From NCBI GenBank assembly GCA_030068145.1, contig JAPJBO010000092.1, forward strand, positions 186,001 to 250,000: a stretch of 64,000 nt of DNA, given 5' to 3'. Position 1 is the first letter of the stretch; every line of letters begins with the position of its first letter. This DNA comes from Diplonema papillatum (lineage: Eukaryota; Euglenozoa; Diplonemea; Diplonemida; Diplonemidae). A program made the translations under genes and the position numbers. Positions 21,324-31,744 of this stretch are shown here, piece by piece. The notes beneath the pieces are model-generated. The model searched no databases, had not been told where the DNA came from, and saw only the letters and a program-made list of their open reading frames with translations.

Positions 21324-21935
21324 GGCTTCAGTCGTAGGGGGCGCGAACGATATTCTCGCGAGAGCGGCGGGCAGGATGGCTGATTGAACGATGAGGGTTT
21401 TCTGCTGCCTCGGAATTGGGACGTGCCGTAGGAAGAGTCAAAGTGGTCGCGGCCGCTGCGTGAGGTGCTCACCTTAGCCCCCAGGCACTTCAGCGATTCC
21501 TTCTGTGCGAACTGCTCGCCCGTGCTGCTGCGGAAGATCTTCGTCCTACGGCCCAGCCCCGTCGAACGTTACCGTCTTCTCCATGTTCAGCGACATGCCG
21601 GTCAGCGCGCAGAACTCATCGACTAAGTCCGCGCCCCGTTGCAGATCTGCCTCGGAGTGCTTCGCCAACAAATTCGCATCGTCTGCGTACGACTGCGTCG
21701 ACACGCCTGGTGCCTCGACTTTTACCGCCTTCATCAACACTGACAGCAGCGCGTTGATCAGGATGACCGAGATAGGGCACCCTTGCAGAATGCCGTTCGT
21801 CACCTGAAACTCCTTTCCGACCCCGAGGGGGAGCTTGAACCGCCTGACGAGGGTGTCGTAGATGGACTTCAGCGGTTTCAGAATCCGGGAGTGGAGCCCG
21901 AGGTCCTGCATGAGGCGGAGGATATGCAGCAACAA
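21324..21935 (-). pseudogene. Reverse transcriptase fragment with frameshifts
   Basis: Residues encoded at 21935-21546 cover RT fingers and palm: a long helix, LPLGVGKEFQVTNGILQGCP (motif B region) and the active site SYADDANLL, then a helix ending GMSLNMEKT. Downstream the reading changes frame near 21540 and again near 21440 (KIFRSSTGEQ..., then RQQKTLIVQSAILPAALA) before joining the frame at 21323. The 5' side is cut at about 21923, where family B repeat sequence begins in the opposite orientation. The copy is therefore inactive. It belongs to the same element as 19155-21323. Confidence 0.85.
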
Positions 21936-22340
21936 TCTGTGACGATAGACTGCACAATAGTAGTAGCTAAGTCAGGGAGAAGAACGGAGCAATACTTACA
22001 AACAAATGAATAACTTAAGGTGGCCGCTTGAGCGGCGCCGATCCGAGCGCACAGTGACACGTCGACGGTATTTGCAGTTTAGGATGGGGCTGCCGTCATG
22101 AGCGTTGACGGCAAGCGAGTGTCGGCAGAGGGGGCAGTGGTCGGAGCAGGCTTGCGCGTGGCAGGTCAGCGCTGAACAAATGTGAGTTGGTCGATGTACT
22201 TCAGCGTTGTACGAGGCACATAGGTCTACAGTCGCGAAACGCGCTGTAGCAACAAAGACGTCTTTGTGGATAGGGAAGTACCAACGATCCAAGTTTCAGC
22301 GCCTGACAAAAGACAGGAACCACCGTGGACTGCCAAACAG
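21923..22340 (+). repeat. Dispersed repeat family B, copy 2
   Basis: It starts ATGCAGCAACAATCTGTGAC directly at the truncated 5' end of the RT pseudogene and carries the blocks described for 13402-13800, then CCAACGATCCAAGTTTCAGC near 22280. The minus strand encodes the ICSALTCHAQACSDHCPLC stretch. The abrupt junction suggests that one element inserted into or recombined with the other. Confidence 0.8.
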
Positions 22341-22343
22341 ACT

Positions 22344-22728
22344 TCAGTGTGTGGCTAAAGACTTGTTCCGCAGGAAATCTGCTCTGATGTCCATGAGCAT
22401 GGAGCCAAGAGATTTGTGGTCCGGAACCTCTCGAAGGGAGGCCCCATCAGGACGCGTTACAGTTCGTACGTTTCGCGATCCCAGGACTACTAACACTGTC
22501 TTGCATACGCCGTAGTTGACCTTCAGGCCGTACTTCGCGGCTGCTGTGTGCAGAAGCACGCTGGCTGCTGCTGCGCAACCCAGGCAGATGCAGTTGCTGG
22601 CTGTGTGCAGAACGTCCAAGATGCATGCTGGCTACTTTTTCAAGCCGCAATGTAAGCACCGCCGTAGCAAAGCCAACCCGCTCATTAGCTTTCTCAATGC
22701 CCCAGTCGAACCCAGATGTCCAAAGCAC
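22344..22728 (-). pseudogene. Second reverse transcriptase fragment
   Basis: The minus strand encodes, across two frames, ASVLLHTAAAKYGLKVNYGV followed by CKTVLVVLGSR and a KSLGSML. This is the pattern just after the YxDD site of non-LTR reverse transcriptases: the helix, the GLKVN..K turn and the YLGS motif. The YxDD itself is not present. It is unlike the RT at 21546-21935 in sequence and so comes from another family. Confidence 0.65.
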
Positions 22729-23021
22729 CTGACAACTGAGCAGATGGGCAAGACAAGAGTTTGCAAGGATGGTGAGGGGTAGAGTGCGAGTGATTGTGGG
22801 GTGCGGGTAGAGTGGTACGGCGAGGGATGCCCGTTTGCACGTACCTGACCGAGGTTCAGCGCGACATCAGAAAAGCAGGATACACCCCCGAACGACAAGT
22901 CACACGAGCAATAAATACTTATTTGTGGAGGGGGGGGGTTGCCGGCAGCGTCCTTTATGCTTGTGGACACCGCCAGGGACAAACGAAAACGCTAAAGAGG
23001 GGGAGGGTGGGGGGAGGGGGG

Positions 23022-23600
23022 ATTGCAAGAACGTGCTTGGAATGGATGTGCTGGTCCCGTCTGCGCCGTGTACTGTACCGGTCCTTGAAGCCTCTGACAC
23101 ACGCATCATCAAACAGGACAACAGTGTGAGCCTGGTTTGTCAGGCGGCTGCTCGTAGCTCGTTACAGCCAGGACCACTCGTGCTGCTAGAGCATATGCAT
23201 ACGGCGGAGAGCATATGCATATCCGTCACAAGGAGAAGGCTCCTTGGACCGTGACTGAGTAGTCAGTTCAACGACTCAGGCCCCCGGCCTGATTGTTACT
23301 TGTCTTCTTTTTACGGTGGCATTCTGCGACTAAACTCCGCAGGGCAGGGGGTTACCATGTGCAGCACCAATGGCTTAAGCACGAAAAGGAAAAGAATGCG
23401 AGGAAGGAATCCTGCGAGCTAAACAGCATGTGGCGATACGCGAAGTGTCCTGCTGGAATGGGGAGGTTGCAAGAACGTGCTTGGAACGAATGTGTGCTAA
23501 CACCGCACTGGACCCATCTGCACCATGCTTCGGCCCTTTGAACTCCGGTCACGTACGGCGAGCCATCATCAGTGCGGTGCTTAGACAGGACAGCGGTGCT
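23022..23600 (+). repeat. Dispersed repeat family A, composite copy
   Basis: The unit starting TTGCAAGAACGTGCTTGGAA occurs at 23025 and again at 23466. The approximately 310 bp between the two (from CCGTCACAAGGAGAAGG to the GGAATGGGGAGG just before the second unit) match the corresponding segment at 50375-50646. The structure is therefore unit, spacer, unit, with the same order as at 50153-50735. Confidence 0.85.
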
Positions 23601-23868
23601 GGTCTCGTTGGCGAAAACGCTAGAAGGGGACATGGTGCACTAGGATGGTACCTGGGGTTTCAACGAGCAGGGCGGGCGCTCGTCCGAGACGGCAGCGGCA
23701 AGCATTGGCGTTACGAGCAAATCATATGCTGCAACGCGTGTAAAGCGGTCGTCGCCTGGTGTAAACAAATGCATCAGATGCGAGTAAATGTCAACGTCAC
23801 GATAGACGACTTCGAGTCACCGCAGGCTATCTCCCACTCCTCTTCACCAAAAGGAAGCTGCGTTCCGT

Positions 23869-24135
<267 letters not shown>

Positions 24136-24193
24136 AGAACCTATTTTAACGTGGCCCCCCTCTTAGCGAGAGTGCGTCCACGCGCGGCTTCTT

Positions 24194-25987
24194 CTAGGTT
24201 ACTGCTGATGCTCCCCCGGGCTGCTGATGGGGGCCTGGAGTTTCATGCGGGCCGGAGTGGTGCTTGAGGCAGCATGGTCTTTCTTCCTCCGTCTCTCTGC
24301 ACCGCTCTAGTCCATGAGGTCGGCAGTGTTCGGCTTCTGGACGTGGGCACTGTCGGCTGCGTCGCGCGCACACAAGTTCCTTGACTTCTCGTCCGCCCGG
24401 GCCCTCCTTCTCCTGGGGTCTAACCGGGCTCCGTGGGGCTTCCCTTCGAGTTCCTTCCCTGCGGTATTCGTCGACGTTTTGCGACCTCGCCCGTCTGGCT
24501 CCGGGTTGCGACCATCCTTCGGGGTATGTTTCCTCCGGCTGAAAAGTAGCGGCCCATGCCAGGTGCTGCGGGAACAGCGGTGTCTCCTCTGCAGAAAAGT
24601 GATCGCTTTGTACATGCTCCCTGACACCCAGGATAACGTCCTCGGCCGCTCTCGTGATCTGCGCTCTGCACGATACTCCCCGCACAATGGACCCTCCAAG
24701 CGACGTTAGTACTGTCGTCGGCGTGTCGAACCCGAAGTGCCATGGCCGCTTCGTCACCTTCGTGTATGAGCTTCCCAGCTCAATCAGGCTCAGTGCCTTC
24801 CCAAGGAGTGACTTCTGCAACTGTCGCAGCAGCAGCATCTGCTCCTGTCGGGGTGGCCGGCTCCGCTGCACTACGTCCATCGCCGCGTTGCTGAGCGCGT
24901 CCGCATCGCGGTTGCGCTCCCGCCGAACGTGTTCGACTGCCACTTGTAACCGCTGCTGGATGGCGCTTATGCGGGTACTTGCGCGGGTGAGCATCGGCCT
25001 TAGCTGCTCAGAGCAACTTGTTCGTCGTGTCACTTGGCCCACTGCGAGGGCGGAGTCGCCGCGGACCACGCAGCGCACTTCCCGCTCGACTCTTACTTGC
25101 TGAAGGAGCTCTAAGCTAGCCAGGAGTCCTTCATACTCCGCGACGTTGTTCGTGCGCACGTTTGGCAGGGGCAGTACAATCTCCGCTTCTTTCTTGCCGT
25201 TCCGGTACAATACAGCCCCTGCTCCCGCTACTGCAAAAGCGGTGCCGTTTCCACGCGCACCTCCGTCGAAGTACACTGCGATTCCGTCTTCGGCTTCTTC
25301 GTCCGGCAGCGTGTCCCGTGCTGTTGTCGGCTTGTTCCTGGGGACTTCGGGTGGCGGGGCGTAGAACCGATTCTTCACCGGGGGCAGCTTGCACCCCGTT
25401 TCCAACTCAAAGGCTACCGCTAGCTCCATGTAGCTGATTCCCGTTTCCTGCCCCGGCGACGCCCACTTGAGCGCTTTCAGCCAGCCCGTGAAAGCTGTCC
25501 AGAGGCTCGGGCCATGCTTCCATTTCGAGGCGGTTGCTGTGTGTGGGATGTCCGGTACGCTCAAGACCCGGGGGACCGTCGGTACCCATCCTCGCGGATA
25601 CTCTACCGTCCGGTGGTGTCGCGTGGACCGATCCGCCAAACCATCCGCTTCCTGTCTGGCCACCAGTACCGCTACGAAGAACCTCTGCAGTCTCACCACT
25701 ACACGGAGACGCTGGTGCTCGTCGATGGGCAGCGGGTATGCGTTTTGCGTTTGGGGGCACAGGGGGACTACTCCACAAAGACGTAGACACGGCGGCCAAG
25801 TTCCTTGGACGTTCTCCAGGTCAGCGTACTCCGACCTCGTTTGCGCCCACGCCGTGCACCTCCAGAAAAGGTGTTCGACTGTTTCTCGTTCCAGCGAGCC
25901 GCAATACTTGCACGGGGCCTCGAGACCGGTTCGCCCTATGGCCGTGAACATTGGACGAAAGGGGTACTTCCCTGCAGAATGTCCCAT
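24194..25987 (-). CDS. Non-LTR retrotransposon C-terminal ORF: zinc finger and RNase H
   Basis: A 597-codon ORF opens with an ATG but is the 3' part of a larger polyprotein. A CCHC finger stands at C26-C29-H39-C44 (CKYCGSLERETVEHLFWRC). A linker with WLKALKWASPGQ and ELAVAFELETGCKL follows at about 169-201; it is shared with the element at 19155-21323. RNase H covers about 236-370 with D241 (YFDGGARGNG), E284 (VAEYEGLL), D311 (VRGDSALA) and D361/D363 (NRDADALSN), so the catalytic set is complete. The remaining 225 residues are basic and of unknown role. Upstream RT sequence is absent, the junction lying near 26000. The 3' end is followed by a long (CA)n run. Confidence 0.85.
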   Translation of the reverse strand: MGHSAGKYPFRPMFTAIGRTGLEAPCKYCGSLERETVEHLFWRCTAWAQTRSEYADLENVQGTWPPCLRLCGVVPLCPQTQNAYPLPIDEHQRLRVVVRLQRFFVAVLVARQEADGLADRSTRHHRTVEYPRGWVPTVPRVLSVPDIPHTATASKWKHGPSLWTAFTGWLKALKWASPGQETGISYMELAVAFELETGCKLPPVKNRFYAPPPEVPRNKPTTARDTLPDEEAEDGIAVYFDGGARGNGTAFAVAGAGAVLYRNGKKEAEIVLPLPNVRTNNVAEYEGLLASLELLQQVRVEREVRCVVRGDSALAVGQVTRRTSCSEQLRPMLTRASTRISAIQQRLQVAVEHVRRERNRDADALSNAAMDVVQRSRPPRQEQMLLLRQLQKSLLGKALSLIELGSSYTKVTKRPWHFGFDTPTTVLTSLGGSIVRGVSCRAQITRAAEDVILGVREHVQSDHFSAEETPLFPQHLAWAATFQPEETYPEGWSQPGARRARSQNVDEYRREGTRREAPRSPVRPQEKEGPGGREVKELVCARRSRQCPRPEAEHCRPHGLERCRETEEERPCCLKHHSGPHETPGPHQQPGGASAVT

Positions 25988-26040
25988 TCGCTATGAAGTA
26001 CAGTGCTCGCATGCAACACTGGTTTCACCATTCCTGCCGA

Positions 26041-26190
26041 AGTTTGCTTAAAGTTGCTTCAATTTTGCTTGAGCAAATTTAAGCAAATTTAAGCAAATTA
26101 AGCGAATTTAAGCGAATCTGAAGCAAATCTGAAGCAAATCGACTTTGCTTTTTTCGGGGGTCACCAACTTTGCTTAAATTTGCTTTGCTT
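26041..26190. repeat. AT-rich AAGCAAATTT repeat
   Basis: Short units AAGCAAATTTA / AAGCGAATTT are repeated, with reversed copies (AAATTTGCTT) at the right end. It fills the space between the truncated 5' end of the retroelement and the inverted-repeat element. Confidence 0.8.
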
Positions 26191-26196
26191 GCCAAC

Positions 26197-27388
26197 TATG
26201 ATATAACCCAATACTCGCAAAAAAAGTATTGATTCAAGCGACAACTGACCGATCAAGCTCTGTGGCAGAAGAAACAAAGACGGAAAGCTCTCCCAGTCCC
26301 TGCACCTAGGTCCCACAGGGGATTGTGCGAGATCTGCGGTGCAAATGGAAGAAAGGAATTGCGTGTCTACAGGCAAGCTTTTATCAAGGGCTAGTTCACC
26401 CGAGGATCCCATGAAGATAGAGGCACCACGAAACGAGGAAAGAACGGAAGATGTGTTTCCGTTTCCTTCGAGAACAAAAGGTTGGAGGCAGAGGACAGGT
26501 TTTCTTATCAGCTTCTTTGGATGCACATACAGTAAGTGTTGCCTAAAGCCAAGTGTCCCGACATGCTTTTGCAGAACGGGCAGTTCTGCTTGACTCGCGT
26601 GTATGGAGGCCGATGGTAGGCGTCATATTGTGCATACAAACCCCTGATGCTGGAAAAGCCAGTCTTTCGGCACATGCAACAAAAGACTGCTTCCTCGGTA
26701 CTGTCCTCTGCTTCAGCAAACACGCCACGGTGTTTCCCTGTTTCCCTACAAACACACGCCTTCAGATCGCCCCCTCGTCTTGCGGGCTACCAAAATACTT
26801 CTGGCCCCACCCTGTCTTTTTGCCGCTGTGCTCACTAAAGCCCACGTTGCGAAGTCGAGTCCAACTTTTGGGTGGCCTGGTCGTTAGCACGAGCAATACA
26901 CTTACACAAGTGTATTGCGTCGTTCGTCAGAACTTCTGGAACTGGTGGAATAGGCGGCGGACGGAGAGGTTTCAGTTGAAAATCAACATGTTTGGTCTGG
27001 AGTTCGAAGGATAGCATGTCGCGTCGAATGTTTGTCGGGAAGTGTGGGATGCCCATCGCTTCCCATGTCGCGGACTTCTTGTTCTCGTTTTTGTCCAGGT
27101 GTGCGGGTTTGCGCTTATGGTGAGGGGCGTGTGGTTGTTGCTTATCTTGGCAATGGTGATGTCTGCAAGCAGGGTTTGGTTGGCCGGACACGGCAGTTGA
27201 TCTGTCTGTGTCCAATTCCTTTCTTCCATTTCGCACCGCAGAACATAGCCATCTCGCGCAAACTCCTTTGGGACCCAGGTGCAGGGACTGGGAGAGCTTT
27301 CCGTCTTTGTTTCTTCTGCCACAGAGCTTGATCCGTCAGTTGTCGCTCGAATTAATACCGTTTGCGAGTATCGGGTTGTATACCATAC
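26197..27388. mobile_element. 1.2-kb element with long terminal inverted repeats
   Basis: The left end (26197-26355) and the right end (27215-27388) are inverted copies of each other. Shared blocks include ATACTCGCAA, GCGACAACTGAC, GATCAAGCTCTGTGGCAGAA, GAAACAAAGACGGAAAGCTC and AATGGAAGAAAGGAATTG. The arms are diverged by perhaps 10 percent. The interior of about 860 bp has only short frames; one minus-strand frame shows two CxxC pairs (CCMC, CPFC) but no transposase motif. It looks like a non-autonomous DNA transposon or foldback element. Target duplications could not be fixed because the outermost bases are diverged. Confidence 0.8.
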
Positions 27389-27434
27389 TTTCCTCAGCCA
27401 ATTGTATGCGAGAGTAGAGTAATTTCTTCACAAA

Positions 27435-27578
27435 ACTTGTCATATGACGAGTAGGTACTTGTCATATGACAAGTATGTACTTGTCATATGACAAGTACAT
27501 GCTTGTGTATAGTACTTGTCATAATATGACAAGTACACGTACTTGTCATATGTACTTGTCATACGTATGACAAGTACG
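27435..27578. repeat. Palindromic tandem repeat ACTTGTCATATGACAAGT
   Basis: Seven or so copies of TACTTGTCATATGACAAG or its halves lie in tandem. Each unit is self-complementary, so the tract can form cruciforms. It starts about 50 bp from the right end of the inverted-repeat element. Confidence 0.9.
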
Positions 27579-28003
27579 TGTGGGTGGGGAATTTTTCGGG
27601 GGCCACCAGGAACCAAAAAAAAAGGGGGGTCTGCAGAAACCCAAAACTGGAAACCAACCCCCTGGTAGGTTTCCAGTGGTCAAAACGATCCGGAAAATGC
27701 AGACAAATTCAACGACGACTCAATCCAGAAAAATTGGTCGGACTGCTCGTTTAGGCTGGAGGTCGGCATTGGCACGTTTTTCAATTCGGCTCAAGACTTC
27801 TGGTTTACAGTTATAGTGTTCACCGAAGTCTTGAGCCGACAATACGCTTGCTTTTGCTCAGGCGACACCTCACATGAGGATGGGGCGAGCTCTGAGCTTG
27901 GCCTGCCTGGCTGTTCAAAACTCCCTACTTATTTTTGCGTTTCCTTCATACGCCGTGAATGCAAACCCCCCCTCCTTTTCAAAAGAACCAACAACGTTTG
28001 TGT

Positions 28004-28858
28004 TCAGCATACCCAGGCTATACGGGCGAGAGTGGCGCAGCCCATTCCGGAGCTCGGAGCCGCTATCCGATCAGCTTCAGCCTTTTCGACAAGAAACCAG
28101 CCGGGGGGAGGCTGGAAGGAACCGTCGCAAGACGTGTCGTAGTAGATCATGGAGCCGGTGTCCTTTTCTTTGTACCACGGCCGCCCGAGCAGTGTACCCA
28201 TCTGCGTGTACTTCCCATCGACAGCACCCGCAGCCTCGGGGCACGCGCCGCTGATCATGACAGAAGGTGTGGTTGCGTGAGCAGGGTCCAGATTTGGATC
28301 CGCGACAAAATCGGGAACCACGATACTAGTCTTGGGCCTCGAGAAGTACGACCGGAAAGAAGTCGAGGACGCGCTTCCAGAGGAAGCGACGAGGACGAGG
28401 AGAAGTAGGACGAGACAGCACGCGATGTACTCAGTCTTGCAGAAATGGGCTGGTTTCAAGGGTTCGTTCTTGGAAGCAGAGTGCGACGGAGATCCGCGGC
28501 GTGGTCGCATGCCTGGGGAGCGCTTGACCGGCTTGTTCGGCGACTGACTGCCCGGAGGTGGGGGGGCTGTCGCCCGCGTGTTCGCCCTCCGGGTACGTGT
28601 GAAGCCTGCGGCCTCGTCCGCCGGGTCCGTCTCTGCATCGGAATCTGCATCGACGATGTCGATTGCGGGCAAGTGTTTTGCCTTTTCCTTCAACAACTCG
28701 TACGCCTCGCCGATCAACTTAAACCTCTCCGCGTTCCCATTATGCCGATCGGGGTGGGTTTCCTTTGCAAGCTTGTGGTACGCTTTCTTCACATCGGCCA
28801 GCGACGCAGTACTCGGGAGCTCGAGAACTTCATAGTGGTGCGAATCTGCCAAGGTCAT
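28004..28858 (-). CDS. DnaJ-domain protein with one transmembrane segment
   Basis: A single-exon ORF of 284 residues starts at ATG 28858. Residues 7-60 are a J domain: helix II ADVKKAYHKLAKE, the HPD motif at 35-37 (THPDRHNG) and helix III RFKLIGEAYELL. J domains stimulate Hsp70 ATPase. A Ser/Pro/Arg-rich linker is followed by one membrane segment at about 144-161 (YIACCLVLLLLVLVASS). The C-terminal 85 residues have a fold signature DGKYTQMGTLLGRPWYKEKD, IYYDTSCDG, PPPGWFLV, a Gly-Arg-Pro-Tyr module that I recall from many protist secreted or membrane proteins; its function is not known to me. With the J domain on the cytosolic or nuclear side the module would be lumenal or extracellular. No intron is needed. 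Confidence 0.85.
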   Translation of the reverse strand: MTLADSHHYEVLELPSTASLADVKKAYHKLAKETHPDRHNGNAERFKLIGEAYELLKEKAKHLPAIDIVDADSDAETDPADEAAGFTRTRRANTRATAPPPPGSQSPNKPVKRSPGMRPRRGSPSHSASKNEPLKPAHFCKTEYIACCLVLLLLVLVASSGSASSTSFRSYFSRPKTSIVVPDFVADPNLDPAHATTPSVMISGACPEAAGAVDGKYTQMGTLLGRPWYKEKDTGSMIYYDTSCDGSFQPPPGWFLVEKAEADRIAAPSSGMGCATLARIAWVC

Positions 28859-29635
28859 CGCATCTTCCGCAGCCCACGACCTAGTTCACCTCCCCCTAAG
28901 GGGTGTCTTCTTTGTAGCGTTCTTTGTGTGAGAAGATCTCTCTTGTGTCGTGTTCTATTCCTTCGGCGGCAGCGAGCTGGCCACGTGCTAAAATGCTCGT
29001 GCGAGAATTTCCTTTCGTATTTTATGACCCCTGCAGTTGCCAAGGTTTGGGGAGGGGGGGAACATGCACAGCTAAACGGGGGGGTTCCGGCGTGGAAGCA
29101 GTTCCGGCGTGGAAGGCACACTCAGAAGACCGACCGCCGGCAGAGGCAGGGGGGGTAAAGGTTGTCCATGGAGACCATTTTCCGAGTCTAGAGGTTTGGT
29201 AAATTTGAAATTCTCAAATTTAGCTCTCTAGCGAGCTATCCCACTTTTCTGGGGAGGCCGTGGGGTACCCCACCCCGGACATTTCTCTACCGTTTTTTGG
29301 TACTTTTGAGAACTCACAATTCGTCGAAATTTTTTCTCGCGGCGGACAACGGCGTGGCACAGTCGTCAGTGGACGACCTTCCTGGCCTACGGGTGGGAGG
29401 TTCGGTTCCCGCCGGTGGACTTTTTCCGGGTCCGCACTCAGCACACTCAGCATCAAAGGTTCACCAGGGCCCTGGATAAGGGCCCCCGACTTGCCATCAT
29501 CCCGAACTTAGCATCAGGGTTTTCCGGGGGGAGTCCGGGGGGGCCGGTACGCGCCCCGAACTTGCTATCATCCCAAACTTAGCACCAGGTCCCCGAACTT
29601 GCCACCAAACGCCGAGCTTGGCATCATCAGGGTTC
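28859..29635. other. Intergenic stretch
   Basis: Upstream of the DnaJ gene. No gene was found. It holds a tRNA-like module (29340-29425) and short GAACTTGCCATCA-type repeats near 29490-29620. Confidence 0.4.
29340..29425 (+). other. tRNA-like (A-box/B-box) module, SINE-type
   Basis: TGGCACAGTCGTCAGTGG resembles a Pol III A box and AGGTTCGGTTCCCGCC a B box, spaced about 35 nt. A full cloverleaf does not fold. The following GGACTTTTTCCGG resembles the 3' flank of the module at 31745-31815, so the two may belong to one tRNA-derived repeat. Confidence 0.45.
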
Positions 29636-29639
29636 GACG

Positions 29640-29900
29640 GGTTTGAGTTTGCACAAACGGACTGGACAAAAAGGTGCGGGTTTGCACGAACGCCTGACTG
29701 GGCAAAAGAGTAGGGTTTTCACAAACGCCGGACTGGGCAAAAAGGTTCGGGTTTGCACCAACGCCGGACTGGACAAAAAGGTTCGGGTTTGCACAACTTC
29801 CGGACTGGGCAAAAGGTGCGGGTTTCACCAACGCAAAACGATTCGGGTTGGACAAACGCCGGTTCGGGTTTGCGCAAACGCCGGACTGAGCAAAAAGGTT
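29640..29900 (+). repeat. About 36-bp tandem repeat
   Basis: Seven imperfect units of the form CGGGTTTGCACAAACGCCGG plus ACTGGGCAAAAAGGTT. Confidence 0.9.
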
Positions 29901-30012
29901 ACCTCTAGACTCGCTAAGGGTGGTCCTAACACCCATGTACTTTTGGACCCGCAATAATCATGTTCGTGCGCGCTTCCTTCAAACCTTTTTTTTTAGGTGT
30001 AATTCCCTTATA

Positions 30013-30212
30013 TCCCAACACTTGAAATTTTGTTCCCTTATATCCCAATGGGATTGCCTTGGGCAAGGCAATCCCATTGGGTATATCCCAATGGGATTGC
30101 CTTGGGCAAGGCAATCCCATTGGGATACAAGGGAACAAAATTTGTTGGTTGGGATATAAGGGAACAAAATTTGTTGTCCCATTGGGATATAAGGGAACAA
30201 AATTTGTTGACC
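30013..30212. repeat. Palindromic repeat family C
   Basis: TTTTGTTCCCTTATATCCCA runs into ATGGGATTGCCTTGGGCAAG, GCAATCCCATTGGG, and then the inverse GGGATATAAGGGAACAAAAT repeated three times. The whole is strongly self-complementary. The same units occur at 32680-32750 and 34300-34420. Confidence 0.9.
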
Positions 30213-30227
30213 ACAGAACCTGGCCAC

Positions 30228-30385
30228 CAGTCAGTCCGACCAGCCTGGACAGACCAGACAGCCTGGACAGCCTGGACATCCTGGACAGCCTGACAGCCTG
30301 ACCAGACCGGTCAGTCCAACCAGCCCGGACTGACCAGACAGCCTGGACTGACCAGACAGTCCGACCAGCCTGGACTGCCTGACCA
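30228..30385. repeat. CCTGGACAGA-type short tandem repeat
   Basis: Variants of CAGCCTGGACAGACCAGACA fill about 160 bp directly beside the family C palindrome. Confidence 0.85.
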
Positions 30386-30660
30386 GACCAAGCCCTGGCG
30401 GTTGGTGCTGCAAGATCAACAGGAAGGGTGGGTCTTCTAGGTCCTTGGTTTCTTTCAATGGGAAGAACGGGAACAAAAATAGTTACCCAATGAACAGATG
30501 CAGAACCTGTCCTGCTGTAGGAAGGTACAAGGTTGTTAAAAGTCCACACGAATCACAGGAGGTAGGACATGATTCATGGATTAAGTTTGAAAGTACGAAT
30601 CACAGGACGTGGAACATGATTCGTAGGACCGCTGAACACAAAGTTACCAAGTATTCAAAA

Positions 30661-31061
30661 CACCGCAACGGAGCAGGCGCCCGGCAGGCAATAGGCTCGG
30701 TCAGGACTGATCCCTCACACCGAAGTGATCACGGGTTGCCTTGTGAGCGTAGATGCGCGGGGCTGAACTCAGGCTGCATGAGTGGGTTTTGTCAGGTAAC
30801 AATGGCCCTCCACACCGGATCTCAAGAGTAAGCTTCGTTTCCAAAAGTCGTGATCAAGTCTGTATACCCACAGAAGGCGCGAACTTAACGCAAGGACCCT
30901 TCAGACGTGGAACGCATTGGTCAGAAAAGCAAACACCGCAACGGAGCAGGCGCCCGGCAGGCATTAGGCTCGGTCAGGACTGATCCCTCACACCGAAGTG
31001 ATCATGGGTTGCCTTGTGAGCGTAGATGCGCGGGGCTGAACTCAGGCTGCATAGTGGGTTT
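30661..31061 (+). repeat. Near-exact 129-bp direct duplication
   Basis: 30661-30790 (starting CACCGCAACGGAGCAGGCGC) is repeated at 30934-31061 with only a few changes. The 143 bp between the copies are unique. Confidence 0.95.
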
Positions 31062-31744
31062 GCGGAACTGCCGTAGCATCGATCAGCGAGTAAACGTATC
31101 CATCCCTGGCCGTGGCGCTCGATGGCTTCGGTAAACCGCATCGCGTATACAGACGAGACTTGACTCCGTACTTAGAGAGCGAATTCCGTCGATCATGGTG
31201 CAGATGACTTTACGCAGGACGATGCAATATTACCCCTCCCTTCCCTCTTTGCCCTCCCGAAAAGAAAAGGCGTCGTTGAGCAGAGTGTAAAAAAGGATAC
31301 GGGTGCATGAGCACGCGGGGCTCATGCAGATGGAAAAAATCGGCCAATTTATCCGTAACGTAAAACACGCAAACATGCAAGAAGCTGCAGCGCAACCGGA
31401 TGCAAAGTAGGGCAGTGCTAAACATGTGCTGACTGCTTCCAGGATTGAAATTGCTGGTGCTGGTCCTGCTGCCAATCTTGTTACGACGGTTGCTTCCTCT
31501 TCCTCTGGCCGCATGACCACAAGGGCCGAAGTGGCAGTAAAATTTGAGAAATTGAAACCCCATTTTGGAGGTAAACGCAGCCTCAGAATTGGAATTTTTC
31601 GAGACTGGAGGTCCTATGAACATGCAATGTGAATAGCCTCTATTCGAGCCAACCCCACTTTTCTCTACACTAAAAAAGTGTATTGTTTTGAACTAGATAA
31701 TAGCGCGGAGCTGGCTTTTTCTCCCCCTGGGAAAATGTATATGG

